Shown: one piece after another, positions 20,961 to 34,800 of the stretch
How positions within the stretch are numbered: the first letter of the stretch is position 1
Layout of the letters: each line of letters begins with the position of its first letter
NCBI GenBank assembly: GCA_024036415.1
Contig: JAMWET010006778.1
Span: forward strand, 401,001-465,000
Reading direction: 5' to 3'
Length of the DNA: 64,000 bases
From: Prochilodus magdalenae
Lineage: Eukaryota; Chordata; Actinopteri; Characiformes; Prochilodontidae
Notes under the pieces: generated by a model
Seen by the model: the letters and a program-made list of their open reading frames with translations, nothing else
Database searches by the model: none
Told to the model about the DNA's origin: nothing
Position numbers and translations under genes: made by a program

Positions 20961-23900
20961 GGCAACTGGCTCATTCGATCAGGAGACGCTTTCGCAATCA
21001 AATGGTGTTGATGGTTCTGTCAGACTTTTGATGGTTGATGGTATCAAGCTGGTCAGCTGATGGGACAGAACGTGCCTGGCATCCTGATCCTGTACCTTTC
21101 CCTTGTTGATATTTTAAACCTTAGTTCATTTTTATTCTCATACCAAGGCACTGATCCCTGTTATTTGAAGCATCCGATGCTGCTGCTGCCTATGGAGTCT
21201 TGCTGGAGTCTTTGCTTTTTTAATAAGAAGTGGTTTATCAAGGGTTCTTTACTTGTAGGCAGTAAAACCATGACATCTAGAACAACCTTTTGAATACATA
21301 CATAGTTCTTTGCGTAGTGGTTTCTACTCTATGATGGGCTACCTGTTGTACTGTACAAGCTTTAATGGGGTCAATGGGGTGGTGCCATTGGGGGTCAGTC
21401 CCTTTGGACAGGGAACATATAATTGTACCATATTCTATTGAAAGTAGATTTTAAAAGTTGGCTTCACACACCTGTCTTGTCTCCAGCTTTTTTCTTTTAT
21501 TGCTCTGCTTTGAAACATCTAGTTATGGGAAGGTCAAGTATATACCTTTCCCTTATTAAACAACTTATTTAGGGCACACAACTGGACCCTAATAAACTCA
21601 TTTACCTTTGAGAGTACATTTATACTGTTTGTAGCTGGACAGTACCTTTATTAGTCATATATCTTCTTGGTACTTTGTAGAACCCTTTATAATAAGAATT
21701 ATGCATTTGGTGTATGCTGCAATATTAAACGGTTCTTGGCTTGGACTAGCAGTTCTAGGAAAATGACATCAGTGACACGACGGTTCCACTCTTAAAAATA
21801 AAATGTTTTCCAAACAGGTCTTGGCTTAGTCACATTGTCCAAGGCAAAACAATCCGTAAACTGATACTGAACGTTTTCCTTATGTGGTGGTTCTTTGACA
21901 TTGCCTGTAGCAACTTGTTTGAAGAGATTGTCAGAAGTATCAAAGTTATGTTGTTGTCGTTTTGACCACCCGTACATCAGAGAACAATGGTTCCTAAATG
22001 ATTTTCAGCTTGGGTATATGGTTCTAGTAATACCAATTTAGTGGTGTTAAACTTTGACTATAGGTGCAGGCTCTTTATAAACTTAAAAAGGTTCTGCACA
22101 CTTTGGACAACGCTTTTACAGAAATGGTTCTTTAAAGAATTGTCCATTTGAACTGTTCCTTAGTGAACCAAACATGGTTCTTTAATGTAATTGCTCCAGA
22201 GGGCTAGTTTGGCACCTTTACTTTTTTGGAATGTAGAGTAATGGCTGGCAGTCTTGTTCCTGAAATACCCTAGTCTTGTGGGGCCAAACGTGATCTCAGA
22301 CATGATTTGGGGACAACTTGTTAGAGTTTTGGTGCTGGATCTCGTTATGAGATCGCACCTCATCGCAGACTAGAAGTACCACTGTCCTGCACATTTGAGT
22401 GTTGTCTCTGGTCCAACACGGCCCCTTGAACTCTGGACAGGCTTGATAATGAATTGATTAGTTGAATCAGGTTTGTTTTTTTTCATAGCTGGGAAAAATA
22501 TTCAGGGAAGGGCTACTCCTGGATTGCCGCAGGAAGAAAACAGCACGCGCCACAGGAGCACTCCATGCATTACTGTCACCGTGATGAACAGCTGTCTATA
22601 TGTGCGCCGACACGTCGCCTTTGCCAGGAAATCAAAGACACCCATGTTGTGACAGTGCTGAATCTCACTGCGAACTCTAATCAAATCAGCACCGCTGTGA
22701 TAAACTTGTGTAGCTGGGGTAGTGTGTAGGCTTTTTTGTCATCAGCATACAAATGTGTGTCATGCGGAGGTGGACTGAATGTGTCTTCCTTTATCATGAG
22801 AAACTGACATATCAAGTTTGATCTTGTGTCTTCAGATGATCTGGTGAGCTGGTGTGGTCGATGATTCATGATTGCTGTTGTCTCCCTGCGTCATGGCAGC
22901 GTCAGCCAGGGCTTGAGTATGACGGTTGTTCTTATTGTGCTCGGTTGTTCGCCATCGCATCCAGATTTTAGGACCTGAAGCAATAGTCTGGCAAGTTTAC
23001 ACAATTGTTCCCCTTAACTCAAATTTAGCAGATGGGACGGGACAAGACAACATTGGTGCCTGAGTGAATCATTTAGATCTGCGTCAATTTACAGACACTC
23101 TTGTCCAAGATGACTTTGCAGTCCACTCTATGAAGAGAATGGATCCTTGTTAGTACAAACAGGTCTTAAGCTCAGACTTTACCAGAAGCAAAAGTCAGCA
23201 CTAATATCTAGAAGGAAACATGCAAATTTAAAAGTACTACAGGTGCAGTACAATGCATTTCAATAGGAACATAGATTAATGCTTCACAAAGAGATGGGCT
23301 TATAGTTTGCATTTGAAGACCACCCAGGAGCCAGAGAGCAGTCTTGAAAACTTATCAATCAACTTCATGTAAACTGCGACCCTAATTACACATTACCTTG
23401 AACCAAGTCAAGCTGTTAAATAAGCACGTCCTTTCTGACACTGATTTCTGCCAAAGTTTGTTGCTTAGGTGAAAACAGTTTTTGTTTTGTTCATAGTTTC
23501 GTCCATTGTTCTAGATAAATGAATATCATTCAATATCAGACACTACATCAGCAAATATCCTGTATTTAGAGTATGCGAGGTACTTCTATTAGTCTTCCAG
23601 TTTGCACAATACCAAATTTTGGTGAGTTTAATTAGGTACATTAGCTTAATAGCTAGTGAAGCCCGTTCTAAATCACTGGAAACTATTCCAATACAATCGA
23701 TCAACACCTCTGATCTGGTGCGAAGTCAAAACCAGAGTTTGCACATGACTTGATGTCACTTAGCCTAACGGTATCGGGAGTGTTATATGTTGTTATGTAT
23801 TGTTATAACAATGTTATTACTGTAAATTGACATTTCAGTTGAAAGCAAAAGACGCTTACTGTCTCTTGTGGATGTATCTGCATGTAGAACCCTTCATGCA

Positions 23901-24640
23901 TTTGTTATATGGGTTTAAGGGCCTAAAAAGCCTAAAGTTTACTCATGTCTGTCAGCTGTTGCTGAGAACTCACCCTAAAAAGGTGAAATCCGATAGGGCT
24001 CAGACTAAACGGGTCCTAATGCCATGAAAATTAAATAACAAACAGCTCTTTCTCTCACCCTCCTGCAAAACTTCTCAGTTTAAAGACTTTCATTTCCGTC
24101 TTCCAATTGCAGTGCTTTATCAGTTTGCACACACACACAAAAAAACAAGGCGCATGTACGGAGTAGTATAGTCTTTAAAAGCAGAAGAGTCGCTACTAGC
24201 TCTGTTTGAAGGGTGCTGAATGCAGTACATGATGATGTGTGTCGAAAGATCGTTTCTACCATCTCTAGCTCCAGTGCAACACTAGAGCCACCAAATAAAC
24301 ACAATGGCCATCTTTCAGACTACATTTGAGCTAAGGAAAAAAAAAAATGTAAATTAAATTTTTGTTGTTTTAAACTTTTTTCTTTAAAGCTTGTAGTTGT
24401 CTACCAGCTGAAAAAGATAAGAGAGCATCCACTCAACCACATAACAGACACTTTGGTGTCATATCAAAATGCGAATATAATACTGATTCCCTTCCTTTCT
24501 TATTCCTCATGAAGTAATAATAGGCATGGGGTAATAATAAGGGCATGCAGTGAGTGATGTATAGACCACTGTTTGGTGAGTTTTGTGAATTCCAAGTCCA
24601 GTGTAAAAATGTGTCGTATCCATGTTCCGGTGAAACTGTC
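20961..24640. other. Desert segment with scattered repeat fragments
   Basis: No gene. 21560-22200 is a mosaic of GGTTCTTT/GAACC-type short repeats, relatives of those at 40325-40460, 49290-49400 and 50220-50400. 22379-22520 is a partial MITE (GTTGAATCAGGTTTG), and 23080-23130 resembles the tail of the SINE at 48594. The rest is unremarkable AT-rich sequence. Confidence 0.5.
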
Positions 24641-24649
24641 ATGGTTTCT

Positions 24650-24960
24650 GCAGTGCACCTTCAGCCCTGGGCAGGAACAAAAGAAGCGGCGGCACATCCG
24701 CACTTCACCCTCTCTTTATGCAAAATTAATGCATCCGCCCCACGACGGCGTGATTTAATTTCTCCCCTTTCGTTTTTCTGTTGCCTGTTACCATGGCGAC
24801 CGGAGGAGGGCCGTCGCGACATTAGCAGCTACAGCAGGAGCAAGTGCGGCTCCCCCCGCGCATCCGCTGAATTACGCCAACCTCATCAAGCCTGCATGCA
24901 GACTAGCTGGCACCGTGCCATGGCTGAAAAGGCATAGGGCGCAGGACAATGCGCTGTATA
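24650..24960. promoter_or_regulatory. Candidate regulatory element containing an RFX X-box
   Basis: A GC- and CpG-richer island in AT-rich surroundings (GCGGCGGCACATCCGC, CCCCACGACGGCGTG). At 24787-24800 GTTACCATGGCGAC fits the near-palindromic RFX X-box (GTTRCCATGGYAAC) with one mismatch. ATTAAT and TTTATGCAAA motifs flank it. Plus- and minus-strand open frames across it are short and unlike any protein I know. Confidence 0.4.
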
Positions 24961-25239
24961 TTAAAACCGTAGCCGCTGCTCTTAGGCTCGGCCGATGATT
25001 CATTTGCTGGACTTTTGTCGTGAAACGCGCTAATTCATCCCATATATCAGGCCGAAATCTCCCTACATCCTGCTGCTTTGATCAATTACCCATATGCACT
25101 TTAAAGCACATTCTGTTCTTATATGATGTATTCATTGTTCGTGTCTTTAACTGTGCATTGTGTGTATTAAAGTTCACACGTCTTTTGACTATGTACTATC
25201 AAAACAGTATGTGTTCATGGGCATAAACAAAAATACTGA

Positions 25240-25760
25240 TAGGAGCTAAAAAAATTCAGACACCACAAATAAATAATATCAGTGTTTTGTTGGATAGCCA
25301 TTTTTAGCAATTATAGCTTTGAAGACATGATTTGTTTTTAGTAGCATTGTGAGTCAATTTTGGCTCATCATGCTCATGCTGACCAAACTCTCCTCAGTTT
25401 TCCAAGGTTAAGAGGGTCCCTCGGTTGGATGCAATTTCAAAATATCTTTAAACTGTCTATGAATTTAAGGCGTGAGATTGGCTAGGCCATGGAAGGACCT
25501 TTAACTCTTTCCAAAACCAGTCTCGAGTTTTTTGGCTCCATGTTTCGGGTTGCTGACTGGTTGAAACATCAATCCTCTCCCTTTTTGATGAAACTGAATT
25601 CTCCTATAATATGCGCTGGTACATCACTCCATTCACGAGTCTTTCCGTGATGTGTAATGCTCCAGTGCTGTTTCCAGAGAAGCATATCATGATGCTCCCA
25701 CCACTGTACTTCCTGTGTGTATGTGGTGTTCCTTCTCTAAACAATAGAAGGCGAAAAGAA
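25240..25760 (-). pseudogene. Degenerate Tc1/mariner transposase remnant
   Basis: On the minus strand, around 25680-25715, the translation reads KYSGGSIMICFS, matching the GGGSIMVWGCFS catalytic-core motif of Tc1-family transposases. Surrounding sequence keeps the flavour of the family (GATTGGCTAGGCCATGG, GTCTTTCCGTGATG) but has many stops. No terminal repeats were identified. Confidence 0.65.
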
Positions 25761-26992
25761 AGCATGTAGGGACGAAAATGATTGCAGTGCAGTCCATTGC
25801 TTATTGTTGCCTGCGTAACTGTCTGTTTTACTATATCCAGATCCTCCTACAGCTTTCACGCACCCAGATTGATTCAATGTCAGAGTTCAAAACAAAAATT
25901 TTTAACAGACTGGACTTTAGACTAAGATCTTTGAGCGATGAGTGCAGCTATACTGTAATTGTATGAGATAAATGACTAAACATTCTGATTTGTAATTAAC
26001 GTAACAAACAGAAAGCTAACAAAACTTCGAGTTCATGCATTTTGATAGTGACTCCTCCAATAGTGATAACTTTAGCTAACCCTGGGTGTAACCCAAACTT
26101 CTAGGCAGTATATGACTACCAAACACAGCTTTGAAGCTGTATGTAGACTAATAATAACATGCTCATACAGCAACATTTTGTTAATAGCATAAAATGCATG
26201 TTTTGGTAGAGACAATTCAAAATGTCACACACTGATATTTAGATACTGGCACACATTTACATCAAAACAATAGGATCTGCTTACCATGTGGTCATGAGGG
26301 ACAGGGATGCAGTCTCACTTCCTGCTGTAAAATTCGGGGTGTGGATAAACATGTGTCTTGGTACTGATAGAAATATTTGTTTGAATAAATATGTATATAT
26401 ATATATTTTTTTAATTTAATACGATTCTAATGATAAATCTAAATCCAGTTAAAAGACACTTTAAAAGAAACAAACAGTTGATGTAGTGGTAAATAATGTA
26501 AATAATGTAATAATATAATCCTTTACATTTAACAATATTTAAGGTCTGAATACTAGTAATTTCTTATTTAGCTCTTCTGTTAATGCAGGGTGGCCGTGAA
26601 ATACCTGTCTGCATATATACACGTGTGTGCATATATAATTCCTTGATGAATAAAAGATTTTCATTCTGATACAGGATTACAATTGACTTTTGGAATGCAT
26701 CACTTTAAGTGCAATCAGGATGTGTGTGAGCGATATGTTTATAAAAACAACAGGCAGATTTTAAAGAAGAAGTGTCTAAAAATATGTAGCAATTTTTTTC
26801 CAAACAGAAACAGCAATGGGTTGGAGGCTTTTTTGCTCTGGAACGCTATTGGCTTTCACAGAGCATCACGACAAAAGGCGATTGCAGCAGATGGAGATGG
26901 CGTCACACTCCCCTGCCCAGCAATGACCATGTTGCCACCCAGATCATGTTGACTACGATGACAAAGTGTGTGTGTATGGGTGGGGAGGGTAT

Positions 26993-27065
<73 letters not shown>

Positions 27066-30000
27066 TTTTTTTTCTGCTTTGTCTGCCAATGAAGGAATAC
27101 GCCTGTCTGTGAATTCAGGTGTGGAAACTGAAATGTCTCAGGTTGGCATTAGGCACCCAGCCCCCCACAACACACACACTCCTCCTTGCTAGCTGAGCAG
27201 CATGGTACCGTTCTACACCCCTACCCCCACTTCTAATTGACCTTTGTGTCTGCCTCTCGTTCATTTCTACATGCTTTCATTTGCATAGTAGCGTTTGGCA
27301 CACCTCCAGCTGCACGCGCCATGGCAAAATGAGAATCACTTTACCCACTTTACGTGATTCGCATTCTAAACACACCGCCAACACACTGACTCTCTCCACA
27401 CACTGTTAAACTGAATTAAACAGCTGACTATACTGTAGACGAGGGGCAGTCGATACAGCAAAAATATAGCATCACAATACCCAAAGACATCTTCACGATT
27501 AACAATACACACCACAATATTTAGCTGGTTTAATATGCAACAGACACCATGTAAGAGTAGCGGCCTATTAGAATTCGACAGCTTAGACAACTATGGCACC
27601 TAGGAGCCTTTTTAAAGCCCCTTGCAAATAAATTCAGATGATGAATGATGTGATACGGACAATATCCTCAGCGTGCTCAAGATCAAGATAATGACATCAT
27701 ATCACATAGTTGTGTAAGAACTGTATTCCTAATGAATCAGTCAGCAGCAATGCTATCAATGCTAATTAGATTGAAACTGGTGCCTGTAATGTTGGACAAC
27801 ACCAGTGTACCAATATTGATAAAATAATAATTTACTTATGTTGTAGAAACCTAGACAGATAACGAGAATGTAATTCACTGCAACATGTTTTATTCCTGGG
27901 TGCATCAGATTCAGAATACATTAATAAAAATATATATTTTTTAAAATTTAGATGATCTTATTAAAGAGTTTGATTAGCATATGTAAACATTGTAGTTCTC
28001 CACATTGTATATACAGTATATATGAAAATTCTTCCAAAGCCCAAATTATGACTGTACCTGGTAAGAAAATGTAAGTGAACCTCAAAATAATGAAAATAAC
28101 ATTTACAGTGTTGTGTAAAGTTCACTTTGGTGTAATCTTGAAATAATAACACAGTTAAATTAAGAGAGTAGCAGTACGCAGGAATAACAGGTTCCCTAAC
28201 TTTATTGATGTTAACTTTAGTATTAACTAATAAGGTGATACTGTGATATATTTAGAAAATGTGAATATCAATTTTATCAGTACCCCCCCCAGCTCTAACT
28301 GATTATGCTCATGTTGTCATACACTATAAGCTGAGATTCACCCATGCCAAATCGTTTCATAATCTCGGACATCTGTCCCCGTTTGTCTGCTCTAGAAGAC
28401 GTCTGCCAAATCTATCTTCCAACACTTCTCGTTCTGTGCGTGCTTTCCAAGGCCGCCGTGTACTTCTGCTATATCCGGTGGTGTGTATTTATTTCGTGGG
28501 CAGTCGAACAGCAATCAGAGATTGAGTTCTGCCATTCAAAAGCTATCTCGCCATGGAAGAGGGGGAGGATGGGAAGGGACAGGAAAGTGCAGGCATTCAT
28601 GTGAGAATCCAATCCTCCACAGTACACAGCCTCCGCAAAGCCTCCAGAATGACCCCTTTATATCAATGTAGCATGTCCACTAGCTCTGCGGATAGCTGGC
28701 CTGGACTTGAGAAATAGATGCATGTCCAGCCCTGCTTAAGTAATGTAGGACCTGCCAGCTCGCTGTTCTGGGCTTCTGACCCTGCGTTTGAGTGTATGGG
28801 CATTGTGGGACAAAGATGGCCATTAGATAGTGGGACAAATGACACTGTAATTATGATCATCAAATGGATGAATGGAAATGCAAATATTATACATCTTACA
28901 ATACATTAAAAATGAATTGGAATCAATAAGGGGATTCCAAAAGACAAAAATTCACAAAAATTCATATAAAAAATGGATGTCAAAAAACTGATTTGTTAGA
29001 GGCTTATGTAACTCTTGCAAGCTTTTGCATCTGCAATATTGTGACAGCTGAAATTGTTATTGGGTGGCTCTATGTAATGCTATGAGGCTTTCAAGAAATA
29101 GATATGAGGACACTATGAGCTCCACACTAATGAATCTAGTGGCCAAAATAATAGAAACAGTTATATCACACCGGATCTCATGAGCATAGAATTTACAGTT
29201 AACGACTTAACAGAATTTGATTAATTGCCAATAAACAATCAGTTTTTGCTTTGAAGAAGAAATGAATTAAAAACTTTGCATTCAGTGAGCAATGAGAAAG
29301 TTGATATTATGGGGTCTGTGGTGGTCTCTGCCTGCAAGCCAGTCTACCATGATGTTATCTGATCCAGGTTACTTCACTGGATGTTCTTTTAACAGCATAA
29401 TTAATTTAAGTAGTATTAGCAGTATTAGCAGAGTAAGTGAACGAGTATTCACGATGGCACCACAGTCAACAGACTTGTGCTGTTAACAAATTTCAACAAA
29501 ACATGCCTTGTCTGATTATTTCCTTGTCCAACCGAACAGGTATGTTAAAAGAGCACAGTCTCTGCATTTTTAGAGGCAAAAGAATTGTTGTGGCTAGGGT
29601 CGCTGCACAGTAAACAATGTTGGACTATGATCGGACGTGTAAGATAATGTTTTTGATTATATTTTAACAGTTTGTGGTTAGGTGCCAACACCATCCTGGT
29701 GTTTCAGACTGGTACTGTTAATTGTTTGTTCTTTTCATTTTCCTTTACTTCTCTTCTTTTATTTTTGTGTTTATATGTTTATTTATTTATTGACTTATTT
29801 ATTTGAGGTGTGTCTTGTCATGTTAAAGAGTTACTGCTCTGTCAATAAGTAGCAGTTTAGTTTTGTTATTGGCAGGATGAGCTTTAGTTACTGAATAAAG
29901 TATAGCTTGGTCATGGTGTAGTTTCACCCTCAGAAAGATGTGTTGTATGTACAGTGGGGCATGTGTTGTATTTAAATATATTCAGTTCAATGTATTAGCA

Positions 30001-30670
30001 AACAGGCATTGTGCTTGTGAACATCAAACCAAAAGCTTTTACTTAAACAGAACATCCCAGCAGTGCAAGTTTTCTTCCTGGCAAGTAAGCTTTCAAAAAG
30101 AGGGAGATTGTTATGATTTTGAGCAATGTATTTGAAGATTTCAGCCTGCAAAAATATCTTTGTACACCTCTGTGTTCATGATCGCATCCATTGTGTTTCT
30201 TCAGTGCCATCTGGTTGGACATCTTCTTTAGGCTTTCTGCACACAAAGAGTGTGTTTATTAGTCAGCTAGTCCTGTTAAGCACTTTCTGACGTACCCTAA
30301 AGAACAACTCCATCAAAAAGGATGAAGAAAGGGGGTTTGTTTTTTTGTGGGGATTTTAGTTAAATGATAACAGATGATATTTGAAAGTCAAGAGTCAGTT
30401 TGCTTTTGGGTCCTAATTATATTTATGATGTTTATGTAGGTAGATTAAAAACATTAACAATACACTGTTTAAAGTTTATCCTTGGTCCAACCTAAAAAAG
30501 AACTCAAGCAAATGGATTAGGTTTATTCAGTCTTTAAAAAAGGAGTTTGAACAAACGGCTCAGTAATATTTTTCAGTTGGGTGAAATGCATTCAATAGCT
30601 TGTAACAATTTAGAGGTTGCACTTTTACAGTGTAGAGTAATACAGAATGGAAATGCCTCATACAGACAAG
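25761..30670. other. Gene-free, AT-rich desert segment
   Basis: No coding or RNA gene is apparent. It contains the GT repeat at 26995-27062, small AT microsatellites near 26390-26410 and a TTTA run near 29760-29805. A denser block at about 28340-28640 could be regulatory. The rest shows no recognisable features. Confidence 0.5.
26995..27062. repeat. (GT)34 microsatellite
   Basis: 68 bp of uninterrupted GT, i.e. potential Z-DNA-forming sequence and a likely polymorphic marker. The open frames across it on both strands are artefacts of the repeat. Confidence 0.97.
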
Positions 30671-30672
30671 AA

Positions 30673-30673
<1 letters not shown>

Positions 30674-30742
<69 letters not shown>
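30674..30742. repeat. (CT)n microsatellite
   Basis: About 68 bp of CT with one interruption (CTCTTTCTC) near its left end. A long polypurine-polypyrimidine tract, 35 bp before the CTCF-like motif at 30777. Confidence 0.95.
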
Positions 30743-30743
<1 letters not shown>

Positions 30744-30776
30744 TCTCTTAATTAGAATATGAACCCCTTTTCTGAT

Positions 30777-30790
30777 TGCCCCCTTGTGGT
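30777..30790 (-). promoter_or_regulatory. CTCF-like motif (minus), left member of a divergent pair
   Basis: Minus strand CCACAAGGGGGCAA matches the CTCF core at all but two positions (fifth and last). It points away from the stronger plus-strand site 310 bp to the right. Confidence 0.4.
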
Positions 30791-31098
30791 CATTAGGAGG
30801 AAAATCTCATTTTGGATGTTATGCAAGTATTGTTTTCCTTGTATTTTGTATATTTAATAAGGGAATTATTTTGTTTGGCTATGAATTTAAATCAGTAAAT
30901 GCTTAATTCCATTTGACTTGATTGAATTTAAACCTTCCAAATTTTAGTTTTTATAAAACATGCAGTAATTGTCTGCACAATTCAGAGCTGCCAATGAGGC
31001 AAAGAAAAGACTAGGATTTCTCCACAACAGCCTTAAAATAAACCATTTTAGCAGGAATTATGGAGCAATGTCCTGACTGTTATGGTGTGCCGTCTTGT

Positions 31099-31112
31099 CC
31101 ACTAGATGGCGG
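31099..31112 (+). promoter_or_regulatory. Strong CTCF-like motif (plus), right member of a divergent pair
   Basis: CCACTAGATGGCGG agrees with CCASYAGRKGGCRS at every position. The overlapping AGATGGCGGC is also a YY1-type core. This is one of the two best CTCF matches I saw in the window and lies in the middle of the gene desert. Confidence 0.5.
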
Positions 31113-31279
31113 CAAGATATCACTGTTGAGGAAACAGTTTGACCTTAGACATCTGGATTTAGCCACATTCCTGAATTTACTCCCCATCACTGCTCTTAGT
31201 GCTCCTCACAATTTACTGCACATGAATCTTTGAGTCAGAGTTTTCCCTGCATTTAGACGTTTATGTTATGAATTGTTTT

Positions 31280-31860
31280 TATTTCAGGGGAATTTGAAGT
31301 TAAAGCACTGACACTGTGGCAGCATGGTGCCGAGTCCGAGTGGCTGTTGATGAAGCTGTTGGCCTGTTCGAGCTGCTCTTCTGTCTCTTTCTTTATTCAT
31401 TTTCTTGCTCCCTTTTTTCTCCCTGAAAGAGACCAAATGGGTCGCAGCAGGTGAAAGTAAAGAAACGTGAAGAGACGCCCCTTCGGCGAGCCTTTCATAC
31501 CAGCACAAAGGCCCCGGCCCTCCTCTTTGAGCCCCACAGCTCCTACCTGATTAACACTCTTCCTCTGAGCCCTTTGATAGAGGGTGCAAAAGCAAAATCA
31601 ACAAAAGCTGTATGAAACCCCCTTAAAATTACAAACCCCTTTTAGAGGCAGACTTCAGTTGAGGAAGGGGTGGAGGAGAGGCTTTTGTTTTGTGCGTTCG
31701 AGGGATGGGGGGATAAAAAAGACATCCTTTATACCTGTTAATGTAAGAGATTACCAGCAATAATTAATTCAGGGTGGAAACCCTCTCCCCCCACCCCGGC
31801 TCTCTCTCTCTCCACACTTTACACCATTTATGATGATGAAATTATTCAGTGCATCTTTTA
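31280..31860. promoter_or_regulatory. Candidate conserved non-coding block right of the CTCF pair
   Basis: Higher-complexity, GC-richer sequence (GCAGCATGGTGCCGAGTCCG; CTCTTTGAGCCCCACAGC; ATAATTAATTCAGGGTGG) in AT-rich surroundings, with no coding frame resembling a protein. Regulatory role is inferred only. Confidence 0.28.
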
Positions 31861-34800
31861 ATCATCTTTTTTTTTGCGCAGTGATCTTTGCAGCCAGACA
31901 AAAAACAGGAAACACATTTCTCTCTTTCTTCTTTTTTGATCATGTACATTTGCAGAGTTGTTCTACAGTCATGTCTTTGAGAAACAGAGCAGATTTCTGA
32001 CAACTGCTGGCAAAAAAACCCAAGAATACACCGGAGTCATTATTTTTGCAAGCAACCATCTCAAATAGATGGCTGTCTCAAATACGCAGTATAAATAGCT
32101 TTTAACAGAGTTGGAGTGATGCGTGCTGTGTGTAATATGATTTGCTGTGGAATTTGTCATTTGCACAGAATAAAGCAGGCTTATTTTAGGATTCATCTGC
32201 ATTACCTTTAGCCAGTTATGTATTAACACAGTTTAAGGCTTTTATCATTCAAACGAAGCATTTTGCAGGTTTCACTTTTCATCCAGTGCTTGTTGGGTGA
32301 CATAGAAACCTGAATGTTTTGGTAAAATATACACGTTCACTGTATACTGTTGTTCTGTCATTTGATGTAGCTTCATTATATCTGTCAAATGTAGATGAAA
32401 TTTTTCAGGCTTCTATCTGACAATCACCCCCCACCACCCACCTCCACCTTTGTCCCCAGATTCTTTGATTAGAGCCGTGCTTCGTTCCGTGTCTGAAACC
32501 GGTGTGGATGACCTGCCTTTTACACTATATTACACTATATGCACAATTATAGGTTTAATCTGTTAAATATAAATAGTGACAAATCCTCTTTCGTTCACAA
32601 TGATATGGTGGTGAACAGGATTTTACCATGAGCCAATAAAATCCCAAGGTTTCTGTAATTGTATATTGAAAGGTTTTTTATGGAATAGCAGATTTTTGTA
32701 GTTGGTTGACTTCAATAACCCTTTCTTCTTTTTTCAGCTAGTGCAATAATTGTGTGCATTTATTTTTCACTCAACAAAATGGCTAAAATAATTATAACAG
32801 TAGCCCTTCATAAATAGACTAATTCCTTTTCAATTTAATTTAAGTAAACTACATGTAGACTCAACATTGACTGAACATTTATTCAAGTTAATTCTCATTC
32901 TTTTGTAAAGTGACCTTTCCAGCTGAGTGGCTTTTGTACTTTTAAATAGGATTTTTGACATATTTGAGGTAATATTAAATAATGGCAGTAACTGAAAAGC
33001 AGTTAGGGCAGTTTTCTGGTAGAGGTTTTATTTTGTTTGTAGGTGTTGTTGCAACATTTCTAACTTGTAACTTGACAAGTACAAGAGTATCTACCTTTCA
33101 AATCTATCTACCTATCTACCTACCAAAACACATTCAAGCATTCAATATCAGCTAGCAAATGTAAAAGTTGAGTCATAAAAGCATGATAGATATATATTAC
33201 AGTTTGATAATCATCATATTTTTAGCACATTAATTTAGGATAGTTTGGGTTAGAGTAGGTCGGTATATGGTCTGTAATACCAGTAATCGTGTCACAGATG
33301 ATATAGATCGTTTGTTTTAACCCAGGACTAGCCAAAGTCTGACCAGCAGGCCAAAGCTGACCTGTGAAGGCTTTTCATTTTTGTACCACAAGTAAAAACA
33401 ACATTGATGGAGAAAACATTTTATTACCATATAAAACTTTTACTTTCAAAATTGTTTTATATATATATAATTTTATAAGTAAAACAGCGCAGTGTAAAAA
33501 TTAGGCTTTTAGGACCTACCTACTTACCGTGCATATTGCCTTTGTGGCCCTCCATACACCACATACATTGCTCTTTGGCCCTCTAAGACAACCAGCAATC
33601 TGAGTACCTCTCGATGTATAATTTGAGTGCTTTCAGATTATTTTGAAAGAGCTATAAACAGTGTTGAAACTAAATGAATAGTATGTTATTATAGATTTAC
33701 TGTATCTAAGCTGTTGTATAGATCAGGTTTCTGTCTGAGCAGTATTTCCAAACTAATCTAATTGTAAGACAAGAAGACAAGAAAAAGAATAAAACAGTCT
33801 GGTTAAAACAAACTGTATGAGATTTGTAAGTCCTTTCTTTAGCGTAGAGAACCAATTCGTAGGAGCTCATTAAGGTTCATAATAGAAAACGTCTGATACA
33901 ATTATATTTTTAAAACATCCATCATTGGGTTGCTTCTTTTTTTTAAGAAATGCTTGGTTATATCAGAATCATTCCATACTTTGATTTGAGACAGGATTCA
34001 AGCCAATTTTTGATGATGTATGTATTGCCAAAATACATAGCTTTAAAATGTTATATTGCTCTGAATTATTAATGCAGGAGGATTTTATATTGTTTGCCAT
34101 TGTTAGGTGTACATGAAAAATATCTGAGCTCAGCATCTAGTTCTTTTTAACCACAGCGCTTGTTATTAAGAACTTGGACACACAAGAGTCTGTTCCTCAG
34201 CTACAGAACTCTGTGATTTGTCTTTGACATTGACATACTTGATACGATGTATGATGGGTCATGTCAGTGTCTTGACTGAGACACACACACACACACACAC
34301 ACGTTCACACAAGATGCACATATGTACACAGCCCCACCCTGTGGTCACCTCAAGGCCAGCTATCACATCCTGACAGGTGGATGTGACATTGTGGCTTTTC
34401 CTACTAACATAGCCTTACTGACAACTGACTGACCTCAGCTATCAGTACCTCCATGTGTCCGTCACGGTGAGAGCGTGAGTGTGTGTCATTGACTCCTCTC
34501 TTTCTCACATGTCTCTTGCATCCCTCTGTTTCCAAACATGCTTGCAGCCAAACCTGCCTGACCCTCTGGACACGGGTCACTGTACACTGGCTGTACCACC
34601 GTGGCCAGATTGAGTGCTCCCTGTGCCACCTGAAAATGATACATTGAGTGGAGTTAAGAAAGCCGTTGACAGTAAATAGGGATAACCTGATTTGCCTATG
34701 TTTGTTTGGCTGGGTTACAGCAGCCAAGGCCAGGAAGGCAACAAGGAAGAAAATGGCTCCTGGCCAAAGCATTCCCCATGGTCATTAGGCATTGTAAGTG

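Noticed and set aside
26856..27192. Open frames across the GT repeat on both strands
   Set aside because: Poly Thr-His and Cys-Val peptides are pure translations of the microsatellite.
34404..34772. 122-codon minus-strand frame beginning with a hydrophobic stretch
   Set aside because: A chance signal-peptide-like start followed by unremarkable sequence. No homology recognised and no supporting context.
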